From contig JAGGXC010000015.1 in NCBI GenBank assembly GCA_021163265.1, positions 1 through 48,212 on the forward strand: a stretch of DNA of 48,212 bases, read 5' to 3'. This document shows positions 35,847 through 45,521 of the stretch, one piece after another. Source of the stretch: a bacterium (lineage in GTDB: Bacteria; Patescibacteriota; Minisyncoccia; Minisyncoccales; JAGGXC01). The notes beneath the pieces are model-generated. The model did no database searches, was not told the origin of the DNA, and worked only from the letters and a program-made list of their open reading frames with translations. How positions within the stretch are numbered: the stretch's first letter is position 1; each line of letters starts with the position of its first letter. The translations under genes and the position numbers were made by a program.

Positions 35847-37205
35847 ATGAAAATCAACCCTGATATATTTAGAGCCTACGATATTAGAGGAATTTATCCC
35901 AGAGAAATAAACAAAGCTGTTTCTTATCAGATAGCAAGAGCTTTTGTTTATTTTTTGAGTAAGAAATGCAGGCAAAAGCTCACTCTTTGTGTAGGAAGAG
36001 ATAACCGTCTTTCCTCTCCTTTATTGAGCAAAAAAATTATTCAAGGAATAATAGATTCTGGATCTAATGTTGTTAATATCGGCTTAGCTACGACCCCGAT
36101 GCTTTATTTTGCTGTAGCTCATTATAGATTATCGGGAGGGATAGAGGTTTCTGCTTCTCATAATCCGCCTCAGTATAATGGATTCAAGCTTGTAAGAGAA
36201 GACTCAAAACCTATTAGCAAGATCACTGGCATCGAAGAGATAAAAAAAATTGTTCTAAGCCAAAGAACTTTCTCTACCAAGAAACAAGGAAAAGAAACAA
36301 AAAAAAGGATAATAGGGGATTATGTAGATTTTATTTTGGGTGATATTGAGACTAAAAAAATAAAACCTTTAAAGATAGTTATTGATACCGCTAACGGAGT
36401 GGCAGGAATAGTGATAAAGCCAGTTCTTGAAAAATTTCCTTTGAAAGTTTATCATCTATTTTCAAAATTAGATGGTAGATTTCCTAATCATCTGCCTAAT
36501 CCCCTTGTGGAGGATAATCTAAGAGATATAAAAAAAGCAATAAAAAAACACAAAGCTGATCTAGGTGTGGCTTTTGATGGTGATGGAGACAGAATTGTTT
36601 TTTTAGATGAAAAAGCAAGAGTCGTTCCTGCTGACATAATTGGTGTTTTGGTGGCAGAGAGCATTTTAAAAAAACAACCTGGTCAGAAAATTCTTTATGA
36701 TCTTCGTTCAAGCAATATCGTAAGGGAGAAGATAAAAGAAGCAAAAGGTATTCCTTTAATGAGCAGAGTGGGTCATTCCTTTATTAAGGAAAGAATGAGA
36801 AAGGAGAATATTATTTTTGCTCAAGAACTTTCTGGCCATTATTATTATAAAGGAAGATATTTTGCTGAAAGTCCGTTCTTTGTTTTCTTTGAAATTATTC
36901 AAAGAATCTCTGAATCAGGTAGAAAATTTTCTTATTTGGTAGATCAATATAAAAAATATTATCATTCAGGGGAGATCAATTTCAAAGTAGAAAATAAACA
37001 AAATAAAATAAGAGAAATTGAGAAAAGATTTTCTAAAGGAAAGAAATGTTATATCGATGGTCTTCGTATAGATTTTAAAGACTGGTGGTTCAATGTACGT
37101 CCCTCAAATACTGAACCGTTACTTAGATTGGTAATAGAGGCAAAAAACAAGAAGCTTTTGGAGAAGAAGAAAAAAGAACTCTCAAAATTGATTGAGAGAA
37201 GATAA
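35847..37205 (+). CDS. manB: Phosphomannomutase/phosphoglucomutase
   Basis: This 452-residue alpha-D-phosphohexomutase interconverts hexose 6- and 1-phosphates for cell-surface sugar synthesis. The phosphoserine loop is SASHNPPQYNG with catalytic S104. The metal loop is DGDGDR at about residues 244-249. The sugar-binding loop near residue 323 reads AQELSGHYYY, and the phosphate-binding C-terminal motif is RPSNTEPLLRLVIEA near 413. All four domains are present. A loop of the type GEMSGH (mannose/glucose dual enzymes) is replaced by QELSGH, which is a common variant. It is divergent from ychF across 24 bases and convergent with trpS. Confidence 0.9.
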   Translation: MKINPDIFRAYDIRGIYPREINKAVSYQIARAFVYFLSKKCRQKLTLCVGRDNRLSSPLLSKKIIQGIIDSGSNVVNIGLATTPMLYFAVAHYRLSGGIEVSASHNPPQYNGFKLVREDSKPISKITGIEEIKKIVLSQRTFSTKKQGKETKKRIIGDYVDFILGDIETKKIKPLKIVIDTANGVAGIVIKPVLEKFPLKVYHLFSKLDGRFPNHLPNPLVEDNLRDIKKAIKKHKADLGVAFDGDGDRIVFLDEKARVVPADIIGVLVAESILKKQPGQKILYDLRSSNIVREKIKEAKGIPLMSRVGHSFIKERMRKENIIFAQELSGHYYYKGRYFAESPFFVFFEIIQRISESGRKFSYLVDQYKKYYHSGEINFKVENKQNKIREIEKRFSKGKKCYIDGLRIDFKDWWFNVRPSNTEPLLRLVIEAKNKKLLEKKKKELSKLIERR

Positions 37206-37232
37206 TCACTTTTAATCTAGCGGGCAAATTTG

Positions 37233-38210
37233 CTATATTATCCCTATTTTCTTGCGGACTTCTTCTATTGTAGATTGGGCCAATACTTTAGCCTTTTTTG
37301 CTCCCTGTTCTAAAATTTCTTCTATATAAACTTCTCTTGAGAGAAGATCTTTCTTTTTCCGTCTAAAAGGTTCAAATTTTTTTATTAAGAGTTTAGCTAG
37401 GGCTTTCTTGAAATCAGCATAGCCTTTTTTTGTAAACTTTTTCTCTACTTCTTTAATTGGTATGTCTGAAAAAATACTATAGATGTTTAAGAGGTTGGAA
37501 ATTCCAGCCTTTTTCTTTGGATCATATTTTATAGACCTACCTGTGTCTGTTACAGCTGACATTATTTTTTTCTTTATCGCTTCTGGTTCATCAAATATGC
37601 TGATATATGTTTCTGGTGGATCACTTTTTGACATTTTCTTTTTTGGTTCTTTCAGAGACATAATCTTGGCAGAAGATTCTAAAATAAGAGGTTTTGGAAG
37701 TTTAAATGTTTCTCCGAATTGCTTATTGAATTTTCTGGCAATTGTTCTTGTAAGCTCAATGTGCTGTTTTTGATCTTTTCCTACGGGCACCAGATCTGCT
37801 TTGTAAATTAGAATGTCTGCCGCCATTAAAATAGGATAATTTAAGAGGCCTGCGTTTACATTTTTCGGATGTTTCCTTGCTTTTTCTTTGAATTGAGTCA
37901 TTCGGCGCAAATCGCCAGCAGGAGTAACACAAGCAAGAAACCAGGTTAACTCTGTAATTTCTTTTATTTCTGATTGAACATACAAAATGCATTTTTGAGG
38001 GTCTATTCCTGTTGCTAAAACATCTGCCGCTTTTTCTAATATTTCTTTTCTGTAAGTTGTTGCCTGGTAAGGAGTGGTGATTCCATGGAGATCCGCAATG
38101 AAAAAAATACATTCATTATTATTTTGAAGTTCTACATAGTGTTTTACCGTATTTAGATAATTTCCAATATGAAGTGGTCCTGTTGGTCTTATACCTGTGA
38201 CTATTCTCAT
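37233..38210 (-). CDS. trpS: Tryptophanyl-tRNA synthetase
   Basis: This 325-residue class Ic aminoacyl-tRNA synthetase charges tRNA-Trp. The HIGN signature is at residues 15-18 (GIRPTGPLHIGNYL), and KMSKS is at 192-196. The Trp-specific segments ADLHGIT, VGKDQKQHIELTR and the DTGRSIKY stretch near 235 fit bacterial TrpRS. Length is normal. It is the last gene of the minus-strand group, 9 bases after the RNase J gene. Confidence 0.96.
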   Translation of the reverse strand: MRIVTGIRPTGPLHIGNYLNTVKHYVELQNNNECIFFIADLHGITTPYQATTYRKEILEKAADVLATGIDPQKCILYVQSEIKEITELTWFLACVTPAGDLRRMTQFKEKARKHPKNVNAGLLNYPILMAADILIYKADLVPVGKDQKQHIELTRTIARKFNKQFGETFKLPKPLILESSAKIMSLKEPKKKMSKSDPPETYISIFDEPEAIKKKIMSAVTDTGRSIKYDPKKKAGISNLLNIYSIFSDIPIKEVEKKFTKKGYADFKKALAKLLIKKFEPFRRKKKDLLSREVYIEEILEQGAKKAKVLAQSTIEEVRKKIGII

Positions 38211-38219
38211 TTTTTTTGA

Positions 38220-39917
38220 TTATACTTCTATTACTACAGGTAAAATCATTGGTCTGCGTTTAGTTTTCTTGAACAAAAAGGCTCCAATTTGTTTTTTTAT
38301 CTCATCTTTTATGTAAATCCAGTTGACAGTAGCTCCTGATCCTGTTGCTTTACTTACAATTCTTACTACTTTTTTTCTTGCTTCCTTTAGCAAATCTTTT
38401 GATTCCTTTAGGTAAACAAACCCTCTTGATATTATATCAGGAGAACCTTTAACTTTTCCAGTTTTTCTGTCCACTGCGGCAATAATAACAAACATTCCTC
38501 CGTTAGCAAGAGTTTGTCGGTCGCGCAAGACAATATCTCCAACATCTCCAATACCTAACCCATCTACCATTACATAATTTGCTGGCACTTCCTCTTTTGT
38601 GAGACGGATTCTTTCTGGGGTAAGTTCAATAACTTGTCCATTTTCAGCTACAACAATATTTTTTTCTTTAATTTTTTCTTCTTTTGCAAGCTGTGCGTGA
38701 GCGACAAGCATGGAATATTGACCGTGAATAGGCATAAAGAATTTAGGTTTCATAATTCTTATCATTTTCTTTAATTCTTCTTGTTGAGCATGTCCTCCAG
38801 CATGAATGTCCATCATTTTGTAATGGAAAACTATTGCCCCTTGTCTTAAAATATTATCTTTTAGAAATTGCACTGTTCTTTCATTGCCTGGTATCACAGA
38901 GGAAGAGAAAATTACTGAATCTCCTTTCTTTATTTTAAGAAATGGATATTCTCCGTTAGCTATTCTCATCAAAATTGCAGATTCTTCTCCTTGAGCGCCT
39001 GTACAAAGAAAAGTAATTCTTGAGTCTGGATATTTTTTGATTTCTTTGGGACTAATCAATGTTCCCCTCTGAGTTTTAATGTATCTTAGATTTCTACAGA
39101 TTTCTACATTCATTTTCATTGTATATCCGTCTATAGCTACTTTCCTTCTGTATTTCTCTGAAAGAGTTATAATTTGTTGGATGCGATTTATTAACGAGCT
39201 AAAAGTAGCAGCAATAATTCGTCCTTTTGAATTTTTAAAGATTTCTTCCAAATTTTGAAATATCTGTTTTTCTGAGAGAGAATGTCCTTCCTCTTCGGCT
39301 CCTGTTGAGTCAGACATTAAAAGAAGTACTCCTCTTTTTCCTAATTCTTTCAGTCTGTTAAAGTCGGTAGGAGTATCATTGATAGGATTTTTATCAAATT
39401 TGAAATCAGAAGTGTTTACTATATTTCCTACCGGAGTTTCAATGAATAGTCCGAAGTTGTCAGGGATGTTGTGATTTTGATGGAAGAATTCTATTTTGAA
39501 TGGTCCTAAATTTATCTTTGTTTTGTCTTTGATCTCAGTTATATCAAGGGGAGCAAGATGAGGAAAATCTGCTTGCCTTTTTAAAATAATACCTGTTGTG
39601 AGCTTTGAGGCGTATAGAGGTGGATATCCTAACCTGTCAATCAAGTAAGGAATAGCTCCAATGTGATCATAATGTCCATGAGTGAACACTGCTCCTACTA
39701 TTCTTTCTTGTTTTCCTTCAAGATAAGAAATATTAGGGATGATATAGTCAATTCCTAACATTTCTTCTTCTGGCAATCTGAATCCCATGTCAATGATTAA
39801 AATATCTTTTCTATATTCCAAAAGCATCATATTACGACCAACTTCTCCGAGTCCTCCTAAAGGAATGATTCGTAGCGATTGAGTTTTTCTTACTTTTTTC
39901 TTTCTTGTTTTTTTCAT
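38220..39917 (-). CDS. rnj: Ribonuclease J (metallo-beta-lactamase/beta-CASP)
   Basis: This 565-residue enzyme has the endo- and 5'-exoribonuclease activities of the RNase J family and is likely the main mRNA-decay and processing nuclease. The metallo-beta-lactamase site is FTHGHYDHIGAIPYL near residue 80. NTSDFKFD near 168 supplies a further metal ligand, and the beta-CASP domain includes MPIHGQYSMLVAHA near 400. A lysine/arginine-rich N-terminus precedes the domain. A C-terminal dimerisation domain is present. It lies 76 bases after the tRNA-Leu gene, and trpS follows 9 bases later. Confidence 0.95.
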   Translation of the reverse strand: MKKTRKKKVRKTQSLRIIPLGGLGEVGRNMMLLEYRKDILIIDMGFRLPEEEMLGIDYIIPNISYLEGKQERIVGAVFTHGHYDHIGAIPYLIDRLGYPPLYASKLTTGIILKRQADFPHLAPLDITEIKDKTKINLGPFKIEFFHQNHNIPDNFGLFIETPVGNIVNTSDFKFDKNPINDTPTDFNRLKELGKRGVLLLMSDSTGAEEEGHSLSEKQIFQNLEEIFKNSKGRIIAATFSSLINRIQQIITLSEKYRRKVAIDGYTMKMNVEICRNLRYIKTQRGTLISPKEIKKYPDSRITFLCTGAQGEESAILMRIANGEYPFLKIKKGDSVIFSSSVIPGNERTVQFLKDNILRQGAIVFHYKMMDIHAGGHAQQEELKKMIRIMKPKFFMPIHGQYSMLVAHAQLAKEEKIKEKNIVVAENGQVIELTPERIRLTKEEVPANYVMVDGLGIGDVGDIVLRDRQTLANGGMFVIIAAVDRKTGKVKGSPDIISRGFVYLKESKDLLKEARKKVVRIVSKATGSGATVNWIYIKDEIKKQIGAFLFKKTKRRPMILPVVIEV

Positions 39918-39993
39918 GGTTTTCTTTCTGATTAATTTATTGATTAAAAACGATATCTGTCAGATCAGTTTAGTTTTGGATAGAGAATCAATG

Positions 39994-40077
39994 TGCCGGG
40001 GGTGGGATTCGAACCCACAAGCGACTAATCGCACACGGTCCTGAACCGTGCGTGTCTACCAATTCCACCACCCCGGC
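39994..40077 (-). tRNA. tRNA-Leu (anticodon CAG)
   Basis: This 84-base tRNA has acceptor arms GCCGGGG and CCCCGGC pairing fully, with discriminator A. The anticodon loop TTCAGGA sits on the stem CACGG/CCGTG, giving anticodon CAG. A long variable arm (TGCGATTAGTCGCT region) is typical of leucine tRNA, and the T-loop is TTCGAAT. The 3' CCA is not encoded (CAC follows). It lies between the substrate-binding protein gene and rnj and is probably co-transcribed with them. Confidence 0.95.
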
Positions 40078-40099
40078 GAAATTCAAAAAGATAAATAAG

Positions 40100-42121
40100 T
40101 TATTTTTTTAAGAAATTCCAGACTCTTTTTGTGGTTATATACCAGTTATTGATTCCAAGAAATCGTTTTGACAGATCGGTAATAAATTTTATTTTCTGGA
40201 CTCCTTTAATTTTGTTGTTTGTAAAATAAACATAATCTGGACTGTAAAGAAATACTGCAGGGGCGTCTTCTAATAGAATGTCTTGAAGTTTTTCGAGGTT
40301 TTCCTTTTGGATGTTTGAATCAGATGTTTCTCTGATTTTTTCTAATAATATATCTGCTTGTTTATTCTCATATATTGCAAGGTTGAGACCCGGATCTTTT
40401 TTCTGAGAGGAATGCCAGAAAGGAAAAGGGTCTGGAATTGATCTTAAGGCTTCACCAAAAAGAATACTTTGATAATTTCTTGGTTTTATGAAATCTGTCT
40501 CTAGAGTATTAAGGTCAACAGTTTTTATTTCTAGATTAACTCCTATCTTCTGCCATTGTTCTTTGAGCATCTGAGCTACTTTTATGAGCTGATCCTGATT
40601 GACTGTCACAAGAGAAAAAGTCAAAGGAATCGTTTCTTCTGGCGGAGGAAAGCAGATCTCATTAAGTTTTTTTCTAGTAGATTTACCAACTCTTCCGGTG
40701 CCTGAACTAAGACCAAGGGGTTCAAGAATGTCAGATGCGTATTTTTCTTGAAATTTTATTACAGCCTGTTTTGTTTTTTGACCGAAATAACCTGTTACTT
40801 TTCCTTCTGGGTAGACCTCAGGATCCTTTGCTAAGCATTTCTGGAGTTCTTGGACTTCTGTTCCTTCGCTACCCACTTTAAGTGTTGATTTGAACTGAAA
40901 AGCAGGTTCTTTTTTGATGTGTTTTTCTCTGAATCCGTCACCATCATAGTCTTTAAATCCTGTCTCTTCTAAAAGTTCTATAGCTTTCTTAAGATCAAAG
41001 TTGTAAGTAACGGAAGGAGTGGCAAATTCATAAATCTCTGGCATTAACGGAGAATCTATTTTCTTGCCATACCCTGATAATACCTCTTCTATAATAGCTT
41101 CTTTATCTGTTGCTAAGTTTAGAGCTTTTCTTATATTTTGGTCTTCTAAGATTTTTGCTTTCTGAGGGTTGAAAAACACAGCGAAGTAACGCGGTGAAAT
41201 ATAGGAATGTAGAGAAAAAATTCTAGGAACCTCTTTTATGTTTTCGAAATTAGAAAGAGAAAAGCTATCTATTTCTCCTCTTTTTGCTGCTTGTAATAAT
41301 TCTTTTTCTGTCTTGAAAAATTTAAACTGGATTTCTGGAATATAAGAAGGAGTTAAATAATTTTCATCTTTTTTTAACGTTATAGATTCTATAAAACCAG
41401 TTTTTGGATCCTTTTTGATTGATTCTACCTTGTAAGGTCCTGATCCTACCGGTTGTAAATTATGTAAGGTATCAAGAGGAAATTTTTCAGGAGAGATATT
41501 TTGCCAAATATGTTTTGGAAGAATTTTCAATGTTGTAGCTTCAAGAAAGACGGGAGAAGCTTTTTGAAGTTTAAATCTTAGTTTGTATTCAGAGATTTTT
41601 TCGACGTCAATACCTAACCACTCTGCTCTTAATGGACTCCTATAATCAGAATTCTGAACAGTTTTGACAGTAAAGATAATGTCATCGACCGTGACTTTTT
41701 CTCCGTCTGACCAGAAAACATTGTCTTTTATAGAAAATTCATAAATCTTTCCATTTTCTTTAATTTCTAGATCTTTAGCTAAGTCTTTGACAATCTTTCC
41801 TTCTTGGTTGTATTTCATTAAAGATGGAAAAAGAATTTCCACAAGATCTCTATCAACATCATTTAAAGGAGCGTATATAGGATTAATGAGGGCTGGTTGC
41901 CCCACAATTCCTTCTATAAAAAATCCTCCTTCTGTTGGTACTATGCTACTATGGTTAATGTAAAATTTGTGAGCAAGGAACGTGCTTGAGGAGATTGCTA
42001 GTATTGCAAACAAAAAAAGTAGCCGTTTTTCATTTTTGCTAAGAACATTGAAGAGCTTCCCCCATTGTTTTAAAGTAGGGAAGGCGAAAAGAGGTTTACG
42101 ATGTGATTCTCTATGATTCAT
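40100..42121 (-). CDS. Family 5 extracellular solute-binding protein with inserted peptidoglycan-binding domain
   Basis: This 673-residue protein starts at 42121; a longer reading frame to 42301 overlaps secG and is not credible. A membrane anchor lies at about residues 32-52. The rest is the oligopeptide-binding fold (SBP_bac_5): PTEGGFFIEGIVGQPALINP near 60, DGEKVTVDDIIFTVKTV near 150, and GSGPYKVESI near 225. At about 414-493 an extra domain of PG_binding_1 type interrupts the fold (LKVGSEGTEVQELQKCL, then GYFGQKTKQAVIKFQ). It is coupled to secG by an ATGA overlap. No permease or ATPase gene lies alongside, so transport is unproven; it may be a cell-wall-bound peptide scavenger or sensor. 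Confidence 0.85.
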   Translation of the reverse strand: MNHRESHRKPLFAFPTLKQWGKLFNVLSKNEKRLLFLFAILAISSSTFLAHKFYINHSSIVPTEGGFFIEGIVGQPALINPIYAPLNDVDRDLVEILFPSLMKYNQEGKIVKDLAKDLEIKENGKIYEFSIKDNVFWSDGEKVTVDDIIFTVKTVQNSDYRSPLRAEWLGIDVEKISEYKLRFKLQKASPVFLEATTLKILPKHIWQNISPEKFPLDTLHNLQPVGSGPYKVESIKKDPKTGFIESITLKKDENYLTPSYIPEIQFKFFKTEKELLQAAKRGEIDSFSLSNFENIKEVPRIFSLHSYISPRYFAVFFNPQKAKILEDQNIRKALNLATDKEAIIEEVLSGYGKKIDSPLMPEIYEFATPSVTYNFDLKKAIELLEETGFKDYDGDGFREKHIKKEPAFQFKSTLKVGSEGTEVQELQKCLAKDPEVYPEGKVTGYFGQKTKQAVIKFQEKYASDILEPLGLSSGTGRVGKSTRKKLNEICFPPPEETIPLTFSLVTVNQDQLIKVAQMLKEQWQKIGVNLEIKTVDLNTLETDFIKPRNYQSILFGEALRSIPDPFPFWHSSQKKDPGLNLAIYENKQADILLEKIRETSDSNIQKENLEKLQDILLEDAPAVFLYSPDYVYFTNNKIKGVQKIKFITDLSKRFLGINNWYITTKRVWNFLKK

Positions 42122-42333
42122 TGAATAGTGAGATTCAGTAAAGCCAGAATAATAAATACTGCTCCCAAGAAAATAGTAGCCCAAAACATTTTTTTCTGTA
42201 TTCCTCTTCTTGTTGAATAAAATTCTCCTCCACCACCGAAGGCAGAACCTAAAGCAGTGCCTCTTTGTTGGAGAAGAATAAGAACAATCAGGATTGTGCA
42301 AACAATTATTTGAATTAAAGGTAAATAAGTCAT
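42118..42333 (-). CDS. secG: Preprotein translocase subunit SecG
   Basis: This 71-residue protein has two hydrophobic helices (about residues 4-22 and 49-69) flanking the conserved loop LLQQRGTALGSAFGGGGEF, which is diagnostic for SecG of the SecYEG channel. It starts 12 bases after the holin-like gene, and its TGA overlaps the next ATG by 4 bases. Its position before a secreted binding protein is probably only operon packing. Confidence 0.93.
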   Translation of the reverse strand: MTYLPLIQIIVCTILIVLILLQQRGTALGSAFGGGGEFYSTRRGIQKKMFWATIFLGAVFIILALLNLTIQ

Positions 42334-42345
42334 ATCAATTAAATA

Positions 42346-42696
42346 TTATAGACGCGAGGCTATTATGCTAATAATCCATACTATTAAAGTAGTCCAGAGA
42401 AGAGGGAAAAGTCCAACAATGTTTAGTTCTTTGAAAAGAATGTCTATTGTCCAAACTATTCCTGTATTAATTAAAAAACCAAATAGTCCCAAAGTTAATA
42501 TTCTTAAAGGTAAAGTAATTAAATCAAGTATTGGCTTAATAAAAAAATTTATCAAACCAAGAGCTACACCTATGATAAGGAGATCTTGTAAAGATCCAGT
42601 AAAAATTACTCCTTCAATAAACTCTTTTGCTAACCATATTCCTACAGTGCCGGCGATAATCTGAAGAATAAGTTTCCTTCCTTTATCAGCTATCAT
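42346..42696 (-). CDS. Phage holin family 4 superfamily IV membrane protein
   Basis: This 116-residue protein has four transmembrane helices and the pattern of the small membrane family often named phage holin 4_2 (PF04020): FIEGVIF, ALGLINFFIKPILDLITLPL and a T-LGLFGFLIN segment. It is a common chromosomal membrane protein whose function is unknown; the holin name does not imply a prophage, and no phage gene lies nearby. It is the first gene of the minus-strand group, behind a candidate promoter at 42720-42748. Confidence 0.83.
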   Translation of the reverse strand: MIADKGRKLILQIIAGTVGIWLAKEFIEGVIFTGSLQDLLIIGVALGLINFFIKPILDLITLPLRILTLGLFGFLINTGIVWTIDILFKELNIVGLFPLLWTTLIVWIISIIASRL

Positions 42697-42719
42697 AAGA
42701 TGAAAGTAGGTAATAAATA

Positions 42720-42748
42720 ATCATATCAAAACTTTTATCATTTTGCAA
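42720..42748 (-). promoter_or_regulatory. Candidate promoter for the holin-like/secG operon
   Basis: On the minus strand, TTGCAA (42748-42743) and TATGAT (42725-42720) are separated by 17 bases. The predicted start near 42713 lies 17 bases before the ATG at 42696. It is divergent from the groES promoter. Confidence 0.42.
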
Positions 42749-42775
42749 TATAGTCTGTCAAGTATTCTGGAGGAC

Positions 42776-42803
42776 TTGACAAAAAAAATACGAAAAATTA
42801 AAA
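42776..42803 (+). promoter_or_regulatory. groESL promoter
   Basis: A perfect TTGACA (42776-42781) and TAAAAT (42798-42803) are 16 bases apart. The predicted start near 42810 coincides with the first base of the CIRCE operator, as in many heat-shock operons. The -35 is also the right arm of a 7-base inverted repeat, TGTCAAG/CTTGACA (42756-42762 and 42775-42781). Confidence 0.68.
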
Positions 42804-42809
42804 TACTTA

Positions 42810-42835
42810 ATTAGCACTCTCGTAATGTGTTTGCT
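42810..42835. promoter_or_regulatory. CIRCE operator (HrcA binding site)
   Basis: TTAGCACTC, nine bases, then GTTTGCTAA matches the CIRCE consensus (TTAGCACTC-N9-GAGTGCTAA) perfectly in the left arm and at 7 of 9 bases in the right. It lies at the predicted start of the groES-groEL transcript, 57 bases before the groES ATG. HrcA repression is the established function of this element; the hrcA gene is not in this window. Confidence 0.88.
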
Positions 42836-42892
42836 AAAATTAAAAAGGTCGTTTAAAAAAGAAAGAAAAAAGAAAATATAATAATAAATTAT

Positions 42893-44811
<1,919 letters not shown>

Positions 44812-44825
44812 ATGATATAGATTAA

Positions 44826-45380
44826 ATGGAAATTATTCTTCCCAAACAAGTAGGAACAAAAGAAGGAGAATTACTCTTTGAGAAATCAGAAGATGTAGAA
44901 AGTTTTCAGGAGGGACGAGAAATCGTCACTTTGCTTAAGAAGAGTCTTGATTACTACGGAGGGGTAGGATTAGCTGCTCCTCAGATTGGAATTCAGAAAC
45001 GGGTTTTCATTGTAGATATCAAAGAAACAGAGAGATACGGAGAAAAATACCCTCAGTTAAAAGAGATAGGTTTTGTAGCTTATATTAATCCTATTATTTC
45101 AGATTTGTCAGAGGAAAAGAACAAAGGAATGGAGGGATGTTTAAGTGTGATTTATGGTTCTTTGTTTGGAGCAGTAGAGAGATCGGATTCCTTGAAGATA
45201 GAGTATTTTGATGAGCAAGGTAAAAAACATACTGAAGAAATTAGAAATCCTTTTCATGCGCGAGTGATTCAGCATGAGTTTGATCACTTGGAAGGGATAA
45301 TTTTTCTTCAACGCATGAATAGAGAAGATTTTTCTACACTTTTGTGGGAAGAAGAAAGAGATATTAGAAAGCAAAGATAA
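44826..45380 (+). CDS. def: Peptide deformylase
   Basis: This 184-residue metalloenzyme removes the formyl group from nascent N-terminal methionines. The three family motifs are exact: GVGLAAPQIG (residues 46-55), EGCLS (103-107, metal ligand C105) and HEFDHLEG (150-157, ligands H150 and H154, catalytic E151). It has a short insert near 69-85, as in type 1B/2-like forms. It appears to be the third gene of the groESL transcript, with a large hairpin 22 bases past its stop. Confidence 0.96.
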   Translation: MEIILPKQVGTKEGELLFEKSEDVESFQEGREIVTLLKKSLDYYGGVGLAAPQIGIQKRVFIVDIKETERYGEKYPQLKEIGFVAYINPIISDLSEEKNKGMEGCLSVIYGSLFGAVERSDSLKIEYFDEQGKKHTEEIRNPFHARVIQHEFDHLEGIIFLQRMNREDFSTLLWEEERDIRKQR

Positions 45381-45401
45381 ATAATTAGTTTCTGGTTTTT
45401 T

Positions 45402-45446
45402 TCAATACCAAAGCCGGCTGTGAGAATCAGCCGGCTTTGGTATTGA
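45402..45446. terminator. Perfect 19-base inverted repeat after def
   Basis: Bases 45402-45420 and 45428-45446 are exact complements around a 7-base loop, with a GC-rich core AGCCGGCT. The stem is far stronger than any other in the window. No T-run follows on either strand, so factor-independent termination would be atypical. Its right end also contributes the first four bases (TTGA) of the next gene's -35. It probably stops or protects the groESL-def message. Confidence 0.6.
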
Positions 45447-45470
45447 CAGAAAACAGTTTATTTTTAGAAT
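45443..45470 (+). promoter_or_regulatory. Promoter of the GlcG/HbpS-like gene
   Basis: A perfect TTGACA (45443-45448) and TAGAAT (45465-45470) are 16 bases apart, predicting a start near 45477. That would place the Shine-Dalgarno sequence at 45475-45483 at the very 5' end of the message, so the true start may be a few bases further upstream. Confidence 0.6.
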
Positions 45471-45474
45471 AAGC

Positions 45475-45483
45475 AAGGAGGTG
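45475..45483 (+). promoter_or_regulatory. Full-consensus Shine-Dalgarno sequence
   Basis: AAGGAGGTG is a full match to the anti-Shine-Dalgarno end of 16S rRNA, in a window where almost no gene has one. Seven bases after AAGGAGG, in frame with the downstream gene, is ATA (45489), and there is no ATG, GTG or TTG in that frame before GTG 45522. Confidence 0.6.
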
Positions 45484-45521
45484 TTTGTATAGAAGAGAAA
45501 TTTGTTCCTGTACATGAGAAA

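Noticed and set aside
35823-35975. 51-residue N-terminal extension of YchF
   Set aside because: YchF proteins begin within a few residues of the GLPNAGKST loop, and the extension would run antisense through the start of the divergent mutase gene.
37206-37232. Bidirectional terminator between the mutase gene and trpS
   Set aside because: Only a short GCAAATTTGC palindrome with no loop and no clear T-run is present; too weak to call.
42122-42301. 60-residue N-terminal extension of the solute-binding protein
   Set aside because: It is the shifted-frame reading of secG, Cys/Arg-rich with no family match; ATG 42121 overlaps the secG stop in the usual ATGA fashion.
42346-42696. Prophage remnant suggested by the holin-like protein
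   Set aside because: This small membrane family is common on bacterial chromosomes, and no other phage gene, integrase or attachment repeat lies nearby.
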